Shown: positions 1-9,455 of the stretch, one piece after another
Layout of the letters: each line of letters starts with the position of its first letter
Numbering within the stretch: the first letter of the stretch is position 1
NCBI GenBank assembly: GCA_016703265.1
Contig: JADJCK010000001.1
Location: 788,586-852,585, forward strand
DNA length: 64,000 bases
Reading direction: 5' to 3'
Source of the DNA: a bacterium
GTDB taxonomy: Bacteria; Krumholzibacteriota; Krumholzibacteriia; LZORAL124-64-63
Notes under the pieces: generated by a model
Databases searched by the model: none
What the model saw: only the letters and a program-made list of their open reading frames with translations
Told to the model about the DNA's origin: nothing
Translations under genes and position numbers: made by a program

Positions 1-2
1 GG

Positions 3-758
3 ATCAGCTGCCTGGCTATTTCGGCAACGGCCGCGATCGTCAACGTTCCGTACTCCGGGCAGCTGATGGACGGCAGTTCACCCCTTTCCGGCTGGCACCA
101 GGTATCCGTTGCGCTCTGGGACGCACCTGTCGGTGGCTCCCAGCTGCACAATCAGTCCGAATCGGTCCTCGTCGAACAAGGCGTCTTCCACCTGGAACTG
201 AATGTTGAAGAGAATCTCTTCCAGGCGCACGACGCCATGTGGGTCGGTGTGGCCGTGGACGGTGCTCTGGAACTCGAACCTCGCGTCCACGTCGGCGCCG
301 TGCCTTACGCAGTCCGCGCTCTGTCGGCGAACGCGACGCCACCGCCGGGCATCGCCTTCGCCACGGATTTCCCGGGGTAACCATACCAGCCGAACTCACG
401 TGGGTCCCCGTGAGCACCGTCACCCTGAACGCCCCGGCTGCGGGGTTCGTCTGGCTGAGTACCGCCGGCTGGTGGCAGGAGGGCGATTTCACGCATCCCG
501 ACGCGGTCTCCGTCCAGTTCTCGCTTGGCGAAGGCACGCCGCCGCCGTACTTCCAGGAACAGGTCCAGACCGGGATCTTGGAGTACCGCTCATGGCCCTA
601 CGCGCACACAACGGTCGTGCCTGCACCGGCGGGGCCGCACACGTACACGTGCTGGGTCTATGTCAATGCTCCGGGCATCACGCTGTCCCCCATGCCGACG
701 GTTCATGCCGCGACGATGCAGGCGATGTGGGTGCCGGGCGATTATGGGAACCAGAATG
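3..758 (+). CDS. Secreted surface protein of unknown function, 5' partial and frameshifted
   Basis: The gene enters from the left edge of the window. Frame 3 reads the end of a hydrophobic leader (...LAISATAA) followed by VPYSGQLMDGSS and a roughly 90-residue module ending in PRVHVGAVPYAVRALSAN. That 'PR..(V)PYAVRA' ending recurs in large secreted proteins of FCB-type and other environmental bacteria, where it precedes variable C-terminal regions. At about 375-380 the frame jumps to frame 2 and continues with a beta-rich segment (VTLNAPAAGFVWLSTAGWW) with tryptophan/tyrosine-rich strands to about 755. No in-frame stop is visible before the next gene starts, so a second indel near 755 is likely. 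Product and partners are unknown; it is probably exported or surface exposed. Treating it as one gene rests on continuous protein-like composition across the frame switch. Confidence 0.5.
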
Positions 759-1275
759 CGCATACTGGCCGCCCTTGCGGTGCTCGGCAGCCTCGTCGCC
801 GCGAAAAGTGCGCTGGCGATAGAGCTGCGGCGCTCCGCGTTCATCGGCGCCCGGCCGGGTCGGCGATCGGACCATCAGCGGCGTCATCATCGTCGGCGAT
901 CCCGTCGCGTTGGTCAGCGAGGGCGGTGCCCGCACCTTGTGGCACGGCTTCCTCGGGCCGCTTGGCCTGGTCTCCTCCAGCGTGGCGATCATGTCGGCCG
1001 CAGACCTGGCGCTCGTGCCACCCTCGCCCAATCCGGTCGCCTCGGAGCTGGCGATCCGTTTCCACGTCGCCGGCGGCCGCCCGGCGGCGATCTCCGTTTT
1101 CGATCTCGGAGGCAGGAGGGTGCGGCGGTTCAGCGAAACGACCGCCCAGGGCGAAAGCACCATCTTCTGGAGTCTGGATCGGGATGGTGGTGCACGCTTG
1201 CCCTCCGGAATCTACTTCATCCGGCTCGAAGCGGACCATCAGTGTGTTGTGCGACCGGTGATGATCGTGGATTGA
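756..1275 (+). CDS. Short secreted protein with FlgD-like C-terminal sorting domain (frameshifted)
   Basis: The start MRILAALAVLGSLVAAKSALA is a clear signal peptide. The mature part begins IELRRSAFIG in frame 3, then the reading frame moves to frame 1 at about 840-850 and continues (RTISGVIIVGDPVALVSEGG) to the stop at 1275. The last 85 residues read PPSPNPVASELAIRFHV...ISVFDLGGRRVRRF...LPSGIYFIRLEA. This is the FlgD-Ig-like C-terminal domain used as an outer-membrane secretion or attachment tail in FCB-group bacteria. The protein is short (about 170 residues) for a tail-bearing protein. It lies 24 bp upstream of the propeller protein and probably shares its transcript. The frameshift is most likely a sequencing error because both sides are coherent. 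Confidence 0.55.
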
Positions 1276-1299
1276 AGCCCGCTCGGAAAGGACCCAACC

Positions 1300-3618
1300 A
1301 TGAGACCCAACTCCCCCGTCGCGTTCATCCTGACCGCCTTCGTTCTATTCCCCTGCCTCTCGCCGGGGACCGCCCGCGCCCTGTCGCCCGCCCACTTGTG
1401 GGGAAAGCCCTTCGGCTCGGTCGGCGCAGAAGCGGGCCAGGCCGTAGCCGTCGACCCATCTGGCAACGTGTACATCACGGGCTACTTCAGCAACACGATC
1501 AACCTGGGTGGCAGCAATCTGGCCAGCGCCGGCGGCAACGACATCTTCGTGGCTAGCTACACCGCGGCCGGCCTCCACCGCTGGAGCCAGCGGTTCGGGA
1601 GCACCGGCGACGATCGCGGCGCCGGGATCTCAGTCCAGGGCTCCTACGTCGTTGTCACCGGCCAGTTCGCCGGCACCGTCAGCTTCGGCGGTTCGAACCT
1701 CGTGAGCGCGGGGTCGACTGATGCCTTTCTCGCCTGCTACATCTACAATTCCGGCGTTCATTACTGGAGCCGCGCCTTTGGTTCCACCTCCGCGGATGTC
1801 GGCTGTGACGTGGCCATCTCTCCTTCCCTCCAGGTGGTCCTCGTCGGCTATTTCGCCGGCACCGTCAACTTCGGTGGGAGCCCCCTCGTCAGCGCGGGCT
1901 CGAGCGACATCGTGGTCGCCCAGTACGCATACGCCGATGGCGCCCACGTGTGGAGCAACCGGTACGGGTCCACCGGCATCGACCAGGGATGGACCATCGA
2001 CGTGGACGCATCGTCGAACGTCCTGGTGTCTGGAACCTTCTCGGGGACGGTAGGCTTCGGCGGTGCGTCACTGCCGAGTGCCGGCCTCGCTGACATCTTC
2101 CTGGCGAAATACAACAGTTCCGGAACGCACCAGTGGAGCTTCCGCGCCGGCGGGACCAGCAACGACTACGGCTATGGCGTGGACACTGACGCATCCGGCA
2201 ACGTGTATGCGTGCGGCATTTTCCGGCTGAGCTCGGACTTCGGCGGCGGAGCCCTCGTGAGCGCGGGAATCGCGGACATCTACCTGGCCAAATACAACTC
2301 GTCCGGAGTTCACCAGTGGAGCAAGCGCTTCGGGGGAGCGAATTTCGACATCGCGAACAGCGTCGCCGTGGATCCGGCCGGAACGATCGCCATGACGGGG
2401 TACATCAACGGTGGCGTCGACCTTGGCACAGGACCGGTCGGTGGCGGGGGGAGCGACGCCTTCGTCGCGCGCTACGACGCGGACGCGAATCCGTTGTTCA
2501 GTGGCGCATACGGAAGTGACCTCACCGATAACGGTTTGGCGGTGGCGTTCGACCCGACCGGCGGCTTCTTCATGACCGGATATTTCGCCGGCAGCGCGAG
2601 CTTCGGCGGTCCCACCTACGCGCACGCCGGCGCCGACGACGGATTTCTGGCCCGATACTCGGTGCTTCCCTCGGAACCCGTCATCTCCGCCATCGAGGAC
2701 ATCCCCAACGACCAGGGCCGGCGGGTGAAGATCACGTTCGCGCGTTCCGGGCACGACCAGGCAGAGGCCGGGGAGCCGATTGAAAGGTACGAGGCCTACC
2801 GTCGTGACGCCGCGGGCCCGGCCGCCGCCCCCAGGGGGAATTCCACCACCCTGCCCACGCGCGAACCCCTAGACCTCGGGTGGACTGAAGTGGGCTGGAT
2901 CCACGCGCACGGCACCAACGGCTATGGAATCGATGTCCCCACCATCGGCGACTCGACGGTTACGCTGGGGCAATATCGATCACAATTCTTCATCCGCGCC
3001 GCAACCGGGAGCATGGTTACGTTTCATGATTCGCCCGCCGACAGCGGCTACTCACTCGACAATCTCGCGCCGAGCATCCCGCAGAACTTTGTGTACGCGT
3101 CGGGCCAGCTCTCCTGGGACGAGTCTCCGGTTGCGGACTTCGATTTCTTCACCGTGTACGGCTCCGGTACGGATGCGTTCGGGTCGGCGACGGTGGTGGA
3201 TTACAGCGTGGCGCCGGCGATGGACGTGACTGCGTCGCCCTATGCGTTCTATTTCGTCACCGCGACGGACTACTCCGGCAACGAAGGCAAGCCGGCGATG
3301 ACCAACGCGCCCTCGGGTGCGGGCGGGACGCCGGTGTCGTATGTGCTCTCGGTTTCCAACTACCCCAACCCGTTCAACCCGAGCACGACGGTGAGCTACA
3401 CAGTGCCGTCTCGCGGCACGGTGAGCGTGGTGATCTGCGACGCGCGCGGCGCGCGCATCACGACGCTCGTCGACAACGAAGACTGCGCAGCGGGAGCGTA
3501 TCGCGCTGCATGGGACGGCCGCGACCAGCGCGGCGTGGCCGCTGCCTCGGGGGTGTACTTCGCGCGCGTCGAGCACACGAGCGGCACGCGTTCGAAGAGA
3601 ATGGTCCTGTTGAAGTGA
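1300..3618 (+). CDS. Secreted SBBP-repeat beta-propeller protein with FlgD-like C-terminal tail
   Basis: This 772-residue protein has an N-terminal signal peptide (about residues 1-27, hydrophobic core FILTAFVLFPCL, Ala-x-Ala before LSPAHLW). Residues 30-450 hold about eight repeats of roughly 50 residues of the type 'GTVxFGGxxLxSAGxxDxFLAxY...G.HxWSxxFGS', the seven-to-eight-bladed SBBP propeller pattern. A fibronectin-like segment (AIEDIPNDQGRRVKITFARS) follows. The last 85 residues (SNYPNPFNPSTTVSYTVP...ASGVYFARVEH) form the FlgD-like sorting tail. It has no catalytic motif; a surface-binding or adhesive role is inference. A purine-rich GGAAAGGA lies just before the ATG. The gene is intact and ends convergently with the lipoprotein on the other strand. 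Confidence 0.85.
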   Translation: MRPNSPVAFILTAFVLFPCLSPGTARALSPAHLWGKPFGSVGAEAGQAVAVDPSGNVYITGYFSNTINLGGSNLASAGGNDIFVASYTAAGLHRWSQRFGSTGDDRGAGISVQGSYVVVTGQFAGTVSFGGSNLVSAGSTDAFLACYIYNSGVHYWSRAFGSTSADVGCDVAISPSLQVVLVGYFAGTVNFGGSPLVSAGSSDIVVAQYAYADGAHVWSNRYGSTGIDQGWTIDVDASSNVLVSGTFSGTVGFGGASLPSAGLADIFLAKYNSSGTHQWSFRAGGTSNDYGYGVDTDASGNVYACGIFRLSSDFGGGALVSAGIADIYLAKYNSSGVHQWSKRFGGANFDIANSVAVDPAGTIAMTGYINGGVDLGTGPVGGGGSDAFVARYDADANPLFSGAYGSDLTDNGLAVAFDPTGGFFMTGYFAGSASFGGPTYAHAGADDGFLARYSVLPSEPVISAIEDIPNDQGRRVKITFARSGHDQAEAGEPIERYEAYRRDAAGPAAAPRGNSTTLPTREPLDLGWTEVGWIHAHGTNGYGIDVPTIGDSTVTLGQYRSQFFIRAATGSMVTFHDSPADSGYSLDNLAPSIPQNFVYASGQLSWDESPVADFDFFTVYGSGTDAFGSATVVDYSVAPAMDVTASPYAFYFVTATDYSGNEGKPAMTNAPSGAGGTPVSYVLSVSNYPNPFNPSTTVSYTVPSRGTVSVVICDARGARITTLVDNEDCAAGAYRAAWDGRDQRGVAAASGVYFARVEHTSGTRSKRMVLLK

Positions 3619-3672
3619 TCGGGAGCCCCCGCTGGAGGAGTGGCCCCGACGCGCAGCCAAGACGTGGAACCG

Positions 3673-5940
3673 CTACCTGCCGTTTCCCTCTGTCGAGTTC
3701 GGCGTGGGCGCGATCGTGAGCGTCGCCTCCGTGTTCCACATCGCCGTCTGCGCCTCGCCCCCCGGCGAGGCGGTCGCGTAGAGATTCGCTACGTAATTGA
3801 ACACGTAGTAACCCGGCGTCAGGTTACCGACCAGCAACTGCCCGGACTGGTTGCCATTCCAGTTGATGATGTACGGATTGGGCCCCGACTGCCGGGTCAG
3901 CGTGATCGTCGAGGATGAGATGCCCGCGGCATCCCACGTGTGGCCGGCGTCAAATTCGAAGTTCATGTCCGCGCCGACCACGTCGAATTCCACATGAAAG
4001 ATGACCGTTGCGCTGCTCGAGATGTCGTCGCAGAAGTCGGGGTTCACACAGGCATCGACGTTTGCATACAGATAGCCCGACGACTGCAGGGTCGCTGCCA
4101 TGGAGCGATTGTCCGGCGCCAGACCCGGGTTCGTGATCAGGCTGGCGAAGGCACTCCGGGTGGTCGTGATCTGCAGCGGGTTTTCGCAGTGTTCATCGAC
4201 CTGCGCGGAGAGCGACGCCTGCCCGTCGTCGTCGTACTGCGGCTCTTCACCCGAGCCCGTGCACGCGCCGAAGTTGGCGAAGGCAAACGTGTCCAGGAAG
4301 CTGTGGGTGTTCTCCCGCAGCACGATACCGCCCGCCACGATCGCCGCCTCGACGCGCTTGCTCCCGAGGCTTGCGCCGTCCAGCGACACGGCGATGTCGA
4401 CAATCAGGTCCACGGCACCGTCGCTTGCGATCAGCTCGGTCGCGGCCGAGCCCGTGCCGTCGGTGGTGAGGTGGTCGGGGAAGGCGGATCCGCCCTGGAC
4501 GGAGAGCGACACGTCCGCGTTCGGCACCACCACGTAGCCCTCGCTCGTGAGGCGTTCGATTTGAATTCTCAGGAAGAAGGCGTCGAGCGGGGCCACGGTG
4601 GCGGGAAGGTCGGTGGTGATGCGCGCGTTCCCGCCGCGGAACACCTGGTCCTCGACGGTGATCGGCACCTCCGCCAGCGCGAGCCCGGACACGCCGAACA
4701 GCGGCAGGATGAGCGTTGCGCCGACATCGAAGTTGGCGCCCTCCTCGATCAGCCGCCGCACCACCGTGGTGTAGCGACCCTGCGCGTCCGTGCGGCCGCT
4801 CGGGGTCCTGACGAGGTTGTCCGGGTCGGCCACCGTGACGGAGAACACGGCGTCGGTGGGGGTTCCATTGATGTCGAGCGCGAAGTCGATGTCGAGGCTC
4901 CGGTCCTGGTTCTGCGGCAACGGGTCGGCGAGGTCGGTCGACTCGACGATCGCGGAGGCGCAAAGGTCGGCATAGATCAGGTCGTCGAGGCCGGACGGGA
5001 GCCCCTCGAAGACGGCGATGGCCAACGCGCGGTACTCGAACACCTCGATCAGCCACTGCAGTTCGCCTGGCGTGCAATCCGCCTTCGCCGCCGTGATGCC
5101 GTCGCGAATCTTCGTGTCGATGGTGGTCTCGAGAGAGAGAATGCGGTCCGCGAACACCGTCTCGGCATCGCCCGCGCTGTAGACTTCGGAGAGCCCGCCC
5201 TCGACAATGCCCCGCCATGCCAGGTAATCCCGGATCCCATCCTGGAGCGCATCGCCGCCCCCATCCTGGACCGCGGGTTCGATTAGGTCGTCGAAGTAAC
5301 GCTGCATCACATCGAGGAACGCGGTGCGGTCGCCGGCCTCCACACACATCGTGATCACGATCGAGAGCGGCTCGCCCGCGCCCAACGCCTCGCAGTCGCC
5401 GATGTCGCCGGGATTCGCCAAAGCGGCACCCGCCCCGCTGAAGTGCGACACCATCACGCGTATCTCGCCGCCTGCCTGGCCGCCGACCGAGACGGCGAAC
5501 GAGGCGGCGTCACCCTCATAGAGGAAGCCGATCAGGCGCTGCTCCCCGCCCGACGCCGCGGTGGCGCCGAGGGTGAGAGTCGCGGGCACCAGCAGGTTCA
5601 ACCCGGACGGTTCGAGTTGCACCGCGCCCTCCATCCCGCCCGAATACGGCAGTCCCTTGATCGAAGTGACGGGCGTCATGGCGATCTCGAATTCGTCCAG
5701 AAGCGCGCCGGCAGGGATATCGAGCGTGTACGCGATGCCGGCCCCGGAGGTCGTGGTCAACGTGCCGCCCTCGGGGCCCACGATCTTCTGCACGCTATTG
5801 GCGGTTTCGACCGCCACGTTGGCCGGCTCCGGCTCGGGCGCCGAGGTGTTCTCGCTGCAACTCAGCGCTCCGAAGAGCACGAAGGCGACAACCGTTGCCA
5901 TCGCATAACGAAAGGCCAGAAGCGCTCGCGATCGTATCAT
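3673..5940 (-). CDS. Large lipoprotein with ZU5-like domain
   Basis: The chosen start MIRSRALLAF gives a 755-residue protein. It has a basic n-region, a hydrophobic stretch and a cysteine at about residue 28 in ALSC followed by SENTSAPEPEP, a loose lipobox plus acidic/proline linker typical of outer-membrane lipoproteins. An in-frame ATG 39 bases upstream (5979) would place extra charged residues before the leader and is less likely. Residues about 45-160 (IVGPEGGTLTTTSG...LDIPAGALLDEFEIAMTPV) match the ZU5-type pattern 'GPEGGt...IPaGAL....I..t' common in FCB lipoproteins. The middle has Ig-like sections with 'DxxGrYtT' turns and several cysteines. The C-terminal third is beta-rich. Function is unknown; a structural cell-surface protein is likely. 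Confidence 0.75.
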   Translation of the reverse strand: MIRSRALLAFRYAMATVVAFVLFGALSCSENTSAPEPEPANVAVETANSVQKIVGPEGGTLTTTSGAGIAYTLDIPAGALLDEFEIAMTPVTSIKGLPYSGGMEGAVQLEPSGLNLLVPATLTLGATAASGGEQRLIGFLYEGDAASFAVSVGGQAGGEIRVMVSHFSGAGAALANPGDIGDCEALGAGEPLSIVITMCVEAGDRTAFLDVMQRYFDDLIEPAVQDGGGDALQDGIRDYLAWRGIVEGGLSEVYSAGDAETVFADRILSLETTIDTKIRDGITAAKADCTPGELQWLIEVFEYRALAIAVFEGLPSGLDDLIYADLCASAIVESTDLADPLPQNQDRSLDIDFALDINGTPTDAVFSVTVADPDNLVRTPSGRTDAQGRYTTVVRRLIEEGANFDVGATLILPLFGVSGLALAEVPITVEDQVFRGGNARITTDLPATVAPLDAFFLRIQIERLTSEGYVVVPNADVSLSVQGGSAFPDHLTTDGTGSAATELIASDGAVDLIVDIAVSLDGASLGSKRVEAAIVAGGIVLRENTHSFLDTFAFANFGACTGSGEEPQYDDDGQASLSAQVDEHCENPLQITTTRSAFASLITNPGLAPDNRSMAATLQSSGYLYANVDACVNPDFCDDISSSATVIFHVEFDVVGADMNFEFDAGHTWDAAGISSSTITLTRQSGPNPYIINWNGNQSGQLLVGNLTPGYYVFNYVANLYATASPGGEAQTAMWNTEATLTIAPTPNSTEGNGR

Positions 5941-6119
5941 GGTCGGTTCCTCCATGCCGTCAAACGCGCGTGGGCCCAATCGGCCGCGTGGACTTTCCGG
6001 ATCAGCCCGGACGCTTCGGCGTCACGGATTGTCCTTCTGGGCGCCGAGTGGCGAATGGGCGGGCCCGGCCCGCCCGACCCGGAACAGCACCCATGATGGG
6101 TCGTCTCGGACAGGCCCTA

Positions 6120-6821
6120 TCACCGAAACAGCGCCTTGACCCCGCCCCAGGACGAGGCCGTGGTGGCCACGGCGCCGTCGACCGTGAGCGCGACGGTCCA
6201 GTTGTCGATGCCTCCGTGGGTGGTGCCGCCGCCCCCGCCAACACTGGTGGAATTGGCGCGGAAGAACCCGAACTCGAGCGGTGCCCCGGCCACCGAGAAG
6301 TCGGGGTTCTGGACGCCCGGCGCCAGCGCGTCGAACTGGCCGGCCACCAGTCCGGTCTGTGTCGTCGTGGCCCAGGTGCCGAACGCCGTTGGCGTGAGGA
6401 AGGCCGGCCCGTAGTAGATGACGCCGGCCTGGCGGACCGCCGGGCCGCAGGCCTGCACGCCGCCCGCGATGCGTTGCGAGTCCTCCCCGTAATTGATCGC
6501 CAGGATCGGGCCGCCCGTCGCCGGGTCGTAGACGCCACCGGCGAAGCGGTGGAAACCGTAGACCGTGTTGGAAACGCCCGTCCCGATCGCCGAGTTGAGC
6601 GTGTTCTCGATGCGGCGGAACTCCGTCGGGTTGCCGCCGGAGGCGACCTGGAAGGCATTGACGCTTCCGCCTCCATTGAGCACTTCGACGGTGGTCGTCC
6701 ACTGGGCGTTCGTGAAGGTGCCGTCCTGGAACGTCACCGTGCTGGCCAGGGCCAGCCCGGACGTCGCCAAGGTCAGGCTGAGCATGAGTCCGGTCACGGC
6801 GGAGCATGAGCGGCGTTGCAT
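6120..6821 (-). CDS. Exported protein of unknown function
   Basis: This 233-residue protein starts at MQRRSCSAVTGLMLSLTLA, a signal peptide with likely cleavage after LALA. A strong GGGGGGAG lies 6-7 bases upstream of this ATG, which decides it over the in-frame starts 18 and 87 bases further upstream. The mature part (TVTFQDGTFTNAQWTTT...) is beta-rich and glycine/threonine-rich. It resembles small exported proteins built on one lectin- or jelly-roll-like domain beginning 'F.dgtF....W'. A glycine run (about residues 205-210) precedes a final strand GGIDNWTVALTVD, also common in such domains ('iDnv.v'). There is no catalytic motif and no sorting tail. I do not recognise a named family. Confidence 0.7.
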   Translation of the reverse strand: MQRRSCSAVTGLMLSLTLATSGLALASTVTFQDGTFTNAQWTTTVEVLNGGGSVNAFQVASGGNPTEFRRIENTLNSAIGTGVSNTVYGFHRFAGGVYDPATGGPILAINYGEDSQRIAGGVQACGPAVRQAGVIYYGPAFLTPTAFGTWATTTQTGLVAGQFDALAPGVQNPDFSVAGAPLEFGFFRANSTSVGGGGGTTHGGIDNWTVALTVDGAVATTASSWGGVKALFR

Positions 6822-7532
6822 CGTGGTCTCCCCCCGCATGAAAAGTCGTGTCCGGTCCGCCGGGATGGCCGGACCGGCCGCGTTCATCGTTTCCATCTCC
6901 CATGACAATCATATGATTTTTGGTCAGCCGATATCAATCGAAATGACGGCCTTTTTTGTCCTGTGCCCTCAAAATCTCCGTCCGCCTTGTGCCCGTTGCG
7001 GTTACCGTGAGGCGCACGTGGCAGCGCCGGGTGTTCAAAACCACCTTCCCGGTGCTCGCCACCGCAATCGGCTCAAGGCGGCGGACCTCGAAAACCCCGC
7101 CCTGCGCCAAGAACTAGAAGCCGGGTGGCGGACTGTCTATCCGGTCGGTACGATCCTTTGTCGGATCGAATGATTGGGGGGCACGACCGGCGATGATCGA
7201 AATTGATGATCGTTGGCGAACCCGACCCATTGCGGAGTTGGAGATCGACATTCCAGGGGGCTCAGGCCATCTTTCCCGTGGATACCGCCAATCGCTCGGG
7301 CCGACGTCCCCCACGACCCCGCCGCGGCGGAACTGGTTCACGACGAATTGATCCCGAAGCTGCCCGGGGAACCGCAGAAAGGGCCGGATCGATGATGGAC
7401 GCACCGGCCCCCCTGGCCACCCCCGCGAGCACCATAGTCGTCCCCTGGCCCGTAAAGGCCAACGGAATGACCTCGATTTCGAGCGGGCGATTTCTCTGTT
7501 GGACTTCGCAGTGGGTCCCCGCTACCACATAA
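6822..7532. other. Intergenic region without a convincing gene
   Basis: These 711 bases carry open frames on both strands, but none has protein-like composition or a ribosome binding site. A locally AT-rich patch (about 6905-6965) sits upstream of the minus-strand exported protein and could hold its promoter. I looked for tRNA arms and a T-loop and found none. The region ends in the perfect hairpin at 7533-7558, so a short untranslated transcript is possible. Confidence 0.5.
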
Positions 7533-7558
7533 AAAGGCCCGGCTTCGGCCGGGCCTTT
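7533..7558. terminator. Rho-independent terminator hairpin
   Basis: A perfect 11-bp stem with a TTCG tetraloop, AAAGGCCCGGC-TTCG-GCCGGGCCTTT. It has T residues on both sides, so it can work in either direction. It lies only 11 bases before the GTG start of the histidine kinase, with no annotated plus-strand gene upstream. Confidence 0.8.
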
Positions 7559-7569
7559 CGCTTATCTTC

Positions 7570-8727
7570 GTGCCGGATGGGAGCACCACCGACCGCCGGA
7601 TGGAATTGACGCTCCTGCCGCGGAACGGGCGAAGGAGTCCTGCGTTGCGCAGCCGCATGGGTTTCATCTACGCGCTCCTGGTCGTCATGATCTGCGCGCT
7701 GGGCGTGTGGTGGATCTACTACCTCACGGTCGAAGGCCGCCTCTACGTCGAGCACAGCCTCGCGAAAATGGCCAACGACCGCCTGCACGCCGCCTTCCTG
7801 ATCCGCACCGACCCTGACGTGCGCGCCGACCCCGAGCGCTGGCTGGGCCCCTCGTTCCCCAACCTCGTGTTCAGGCGCACACCGCACGGAATCCAGACCG
7901 AGATCGACCCGCGGGTCGTGGCCGAGGTCGAGGCGGAGGGCCGCCGCCGCCGCAACATGTTCCTCTACGAGGGCGGCTTCTTCCTGCTGCTCCTGTTCGC
8001 GGGCTCCACCATCCTGGCTGTTTCCTGGCGGCATGCCGAACGCTTCAAGCAGGCGCGCGAACTGTTCCTGGCCGGGGCAACGCACGAATTCAAGACACCC
8101 CTGGCCAGCCTCCGCCTCTACACTGAGACGCTGGCCCGTGAAGGACTGCCCGACGAGGCGCGCGGACGCATCCAGAAGCGCATGGTCGAGGACGTGGTAC
8201 GGCTGGAGAACCTGGTCGACGACATGCTCGCGATGAGCGCTGACGACACCTTCGCCGTGGGCCCGCGCGTGCGCCTCGACCTGTGGCAGGAATCGCAGGC
8301 CGTGCTGGACGGTCTGGGTCCACTGAGTGCCGACCACGGCGCCAGGTTCGAACTGGTCGGCGACCCCGGCGCGGCCGTGATGGGCCAGCGGCTCTATTTC
8401 GCGCTGGCCCTGCGCAACCTGCTGGTCAACGCGGTCAAGCACAGCCCTGGTCCCGTCGCGGTCACGGTACGGATCGAGCGCGGCAGCCGGCAGCACAGCG
8501 TGGTCGTCGCCGACAACGGCCCCGGCATCCCCCGGCGATTGCAGACCAAGGTGTTCGAGTGCTTCTATAGTACGACCGGCAACAAGCGCCAGGGCTGCAC
8601 CGGGCTGGGCCTGTACCTTGTGCGGCGTAATATCGAGAGTATCGGCGGCAAGGTTACGCTGCAGAGCGAAGAAGGCCAGGGCTGCACGTTCACCCTCGCC
8701 CTGCCGGCCGCTCCGGACGAAGCCTGA
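7570..8727 (+). CDS. Membrane sensor histidine kinase
   Basis: This 385-residue protein has two transmembrane helices (about 31-50 and 133-153). They enclose a sensor segment of about 80 residues outside the membrane (LYVEHSLAKMANDRLHAAFL...). The HisKA helix follows directly, without a HAMP domain, with phospho-acceptor His172 in ATHEFKTPLASLRL. The ATPase domain shows the N box (NLLVNAVKHS), G1 (DNGPGIP) and G2 (GCTGLGLYLVRRN). It autophosphorylates and passes phosphate to the regulator 11 bases downstream. The GTG at 7570 and the ATG at 7600 are both possible starts; neither has a strong Shine-Dalgarno. The signal sensed is unknown. Confidence 0.88.
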   Translation: MPDGSTTDRRMELTLLPRNGRRSPALRSRMGFIYALLVVMICALGVWWIYYLTVEGRLYVEHSLAKMANDRLHAAFLIRTDPDVRADPERWLGPSFPNLVFRRTPHGIQTEIDPRVVAEVEAEGRRRRNMFLYEGGFFLLLLFAGSTILAVSWRHAERFKQARELFLAGATHEFKTPLASLRLYTETLAREGLPDEARGRIQKRMVEDVVRLENLVDDMLAMSADDTFAVGPRVRLDLWQESQAVLDGLGPLSADHGARFELVGDPGAAVMGQRLYFALALRNLLVNAVKHSPGPVAVTVRIERGSRQHSVVVADNGPGIPRRLQTKVFECFYSTTGNKRQGCTGLGLYLVRRNIESIGGKVTLQSEEGQGCTFTLALPAAPDEA

Positions 8728-8738
8728 AAGGAATCCCC

Positions 8739-9455
8739 ATGAAGCGGCGCATCCTGGTAGTCGAGGACGATGCCCACCTCGCCGACGGCCTGGCCATCAA
8801 CCTCGAACTGGAAGGCTACGAGCCGCTGCTGGCGGCCAGCGCCGAGGACGGCCTGGCTGCCTGGAAGCGTGGCGGCGTGGACCTGATCCTGCTCGACGTG
8901 ATGCTGCCGGGCATGGACGGCTTTGCCTTCTGCGCGCACGTGCGGCACGCAGGCGATCGCGTGCCGATCCTGTTCCTCACGGCGCGCGGCGCCGGCCAGG
9001 ACCGCATCCGCGGGCTCGACGAGGGTGGCGACGACTACATCACCAAGCCGTTCGACCTCCAGGAACTGCTGGCGCGCATCAAGTCGATCTTCCGCCGGCA
9101 GGACTGGCTGCGCGGGCAGGAGGCGCCTGCCACCCTGACCATCGGCCGTGCTGCCGTGAACCTGCGGACCTACGAGGCCACCACTCCCGATGGCACGGTC
9201 GAGCTCAAGGAGAAGGAGGCGATGATCCTGCGCCTGCTGTTCGAGCAGCAGGGCGAACCGGTCGACCGCCAGACGATCCTCGACCGCGTGTGGGGCTTCG
9301 ACGCCTACCCCACCATGCGCACGGTCGACAACTTCATCCTCTCGCTGCGCAAGATCGTCGAGGAGGACCCGGCGCATCCCCGCCACATCGTGACGGTGCA
9401 CGGCGTCGGATATCGGCTGGTCTGTGACGCCTCGGCAGAGCCGCGGGGCGCCTGA
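8739..9455 (+). CDS. OmpR-family response regulator
   Basis: This 238-residue protein has an N-terminal receiver with acidic pocket VVEDD, phospho-acceptor Asp53 in LLDVMLPGMDG, a conserved T in FLTARG and K in YITKPFDL. A winged-helix trans_reg_C domain follows (VELKEKEAMILRLLF ... RVWGFDAYPTMRTVDNFI ... HGVGYRLV). It is the cognate partner of the upstream kinase and presumably a DNA-binding activator or repressor. AAGGAA lies just before the ATG. Its TGA stop overlaps the ATG of the next gene (TGATG), so the regulator and the 1544-residue protein are translationally coupled. Confidence 0.92.
   Translation: MKRRILVVEDDAHLADGLAINLELEGYEPLLAASAEDGLAAWKRGGVDLILLDVMLPGMDGFAFCAHVRHAGDRVPILFLTARGAGQDRIRGLDEGGDDYITKPFDLQELLARIKSIFRRQDWLRGQEAPATLTIGRAAVNLRTYEATTPDGTVELKEKEAMILRLLFEQQGEPVDRQTILDRVWGFDAYPTMRTVDNFILSLRKIVEEDPAHPRHIVTVHGVGYRLVCDASAEPRGA

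Noticed and set aside
1300..3618. Tandem DNA repeats behind the propeller blades
   Set aside because: The repeats are at protein level only; the DNA has diverged and forms no recent tandem array.
6565..7532. Several 60-200-residue open frames in the 6.6-7.5 kb region
   Set aside because: They have no ribosome sites or protein-like patterns; some are antisense to the exported protein ending at 6120.
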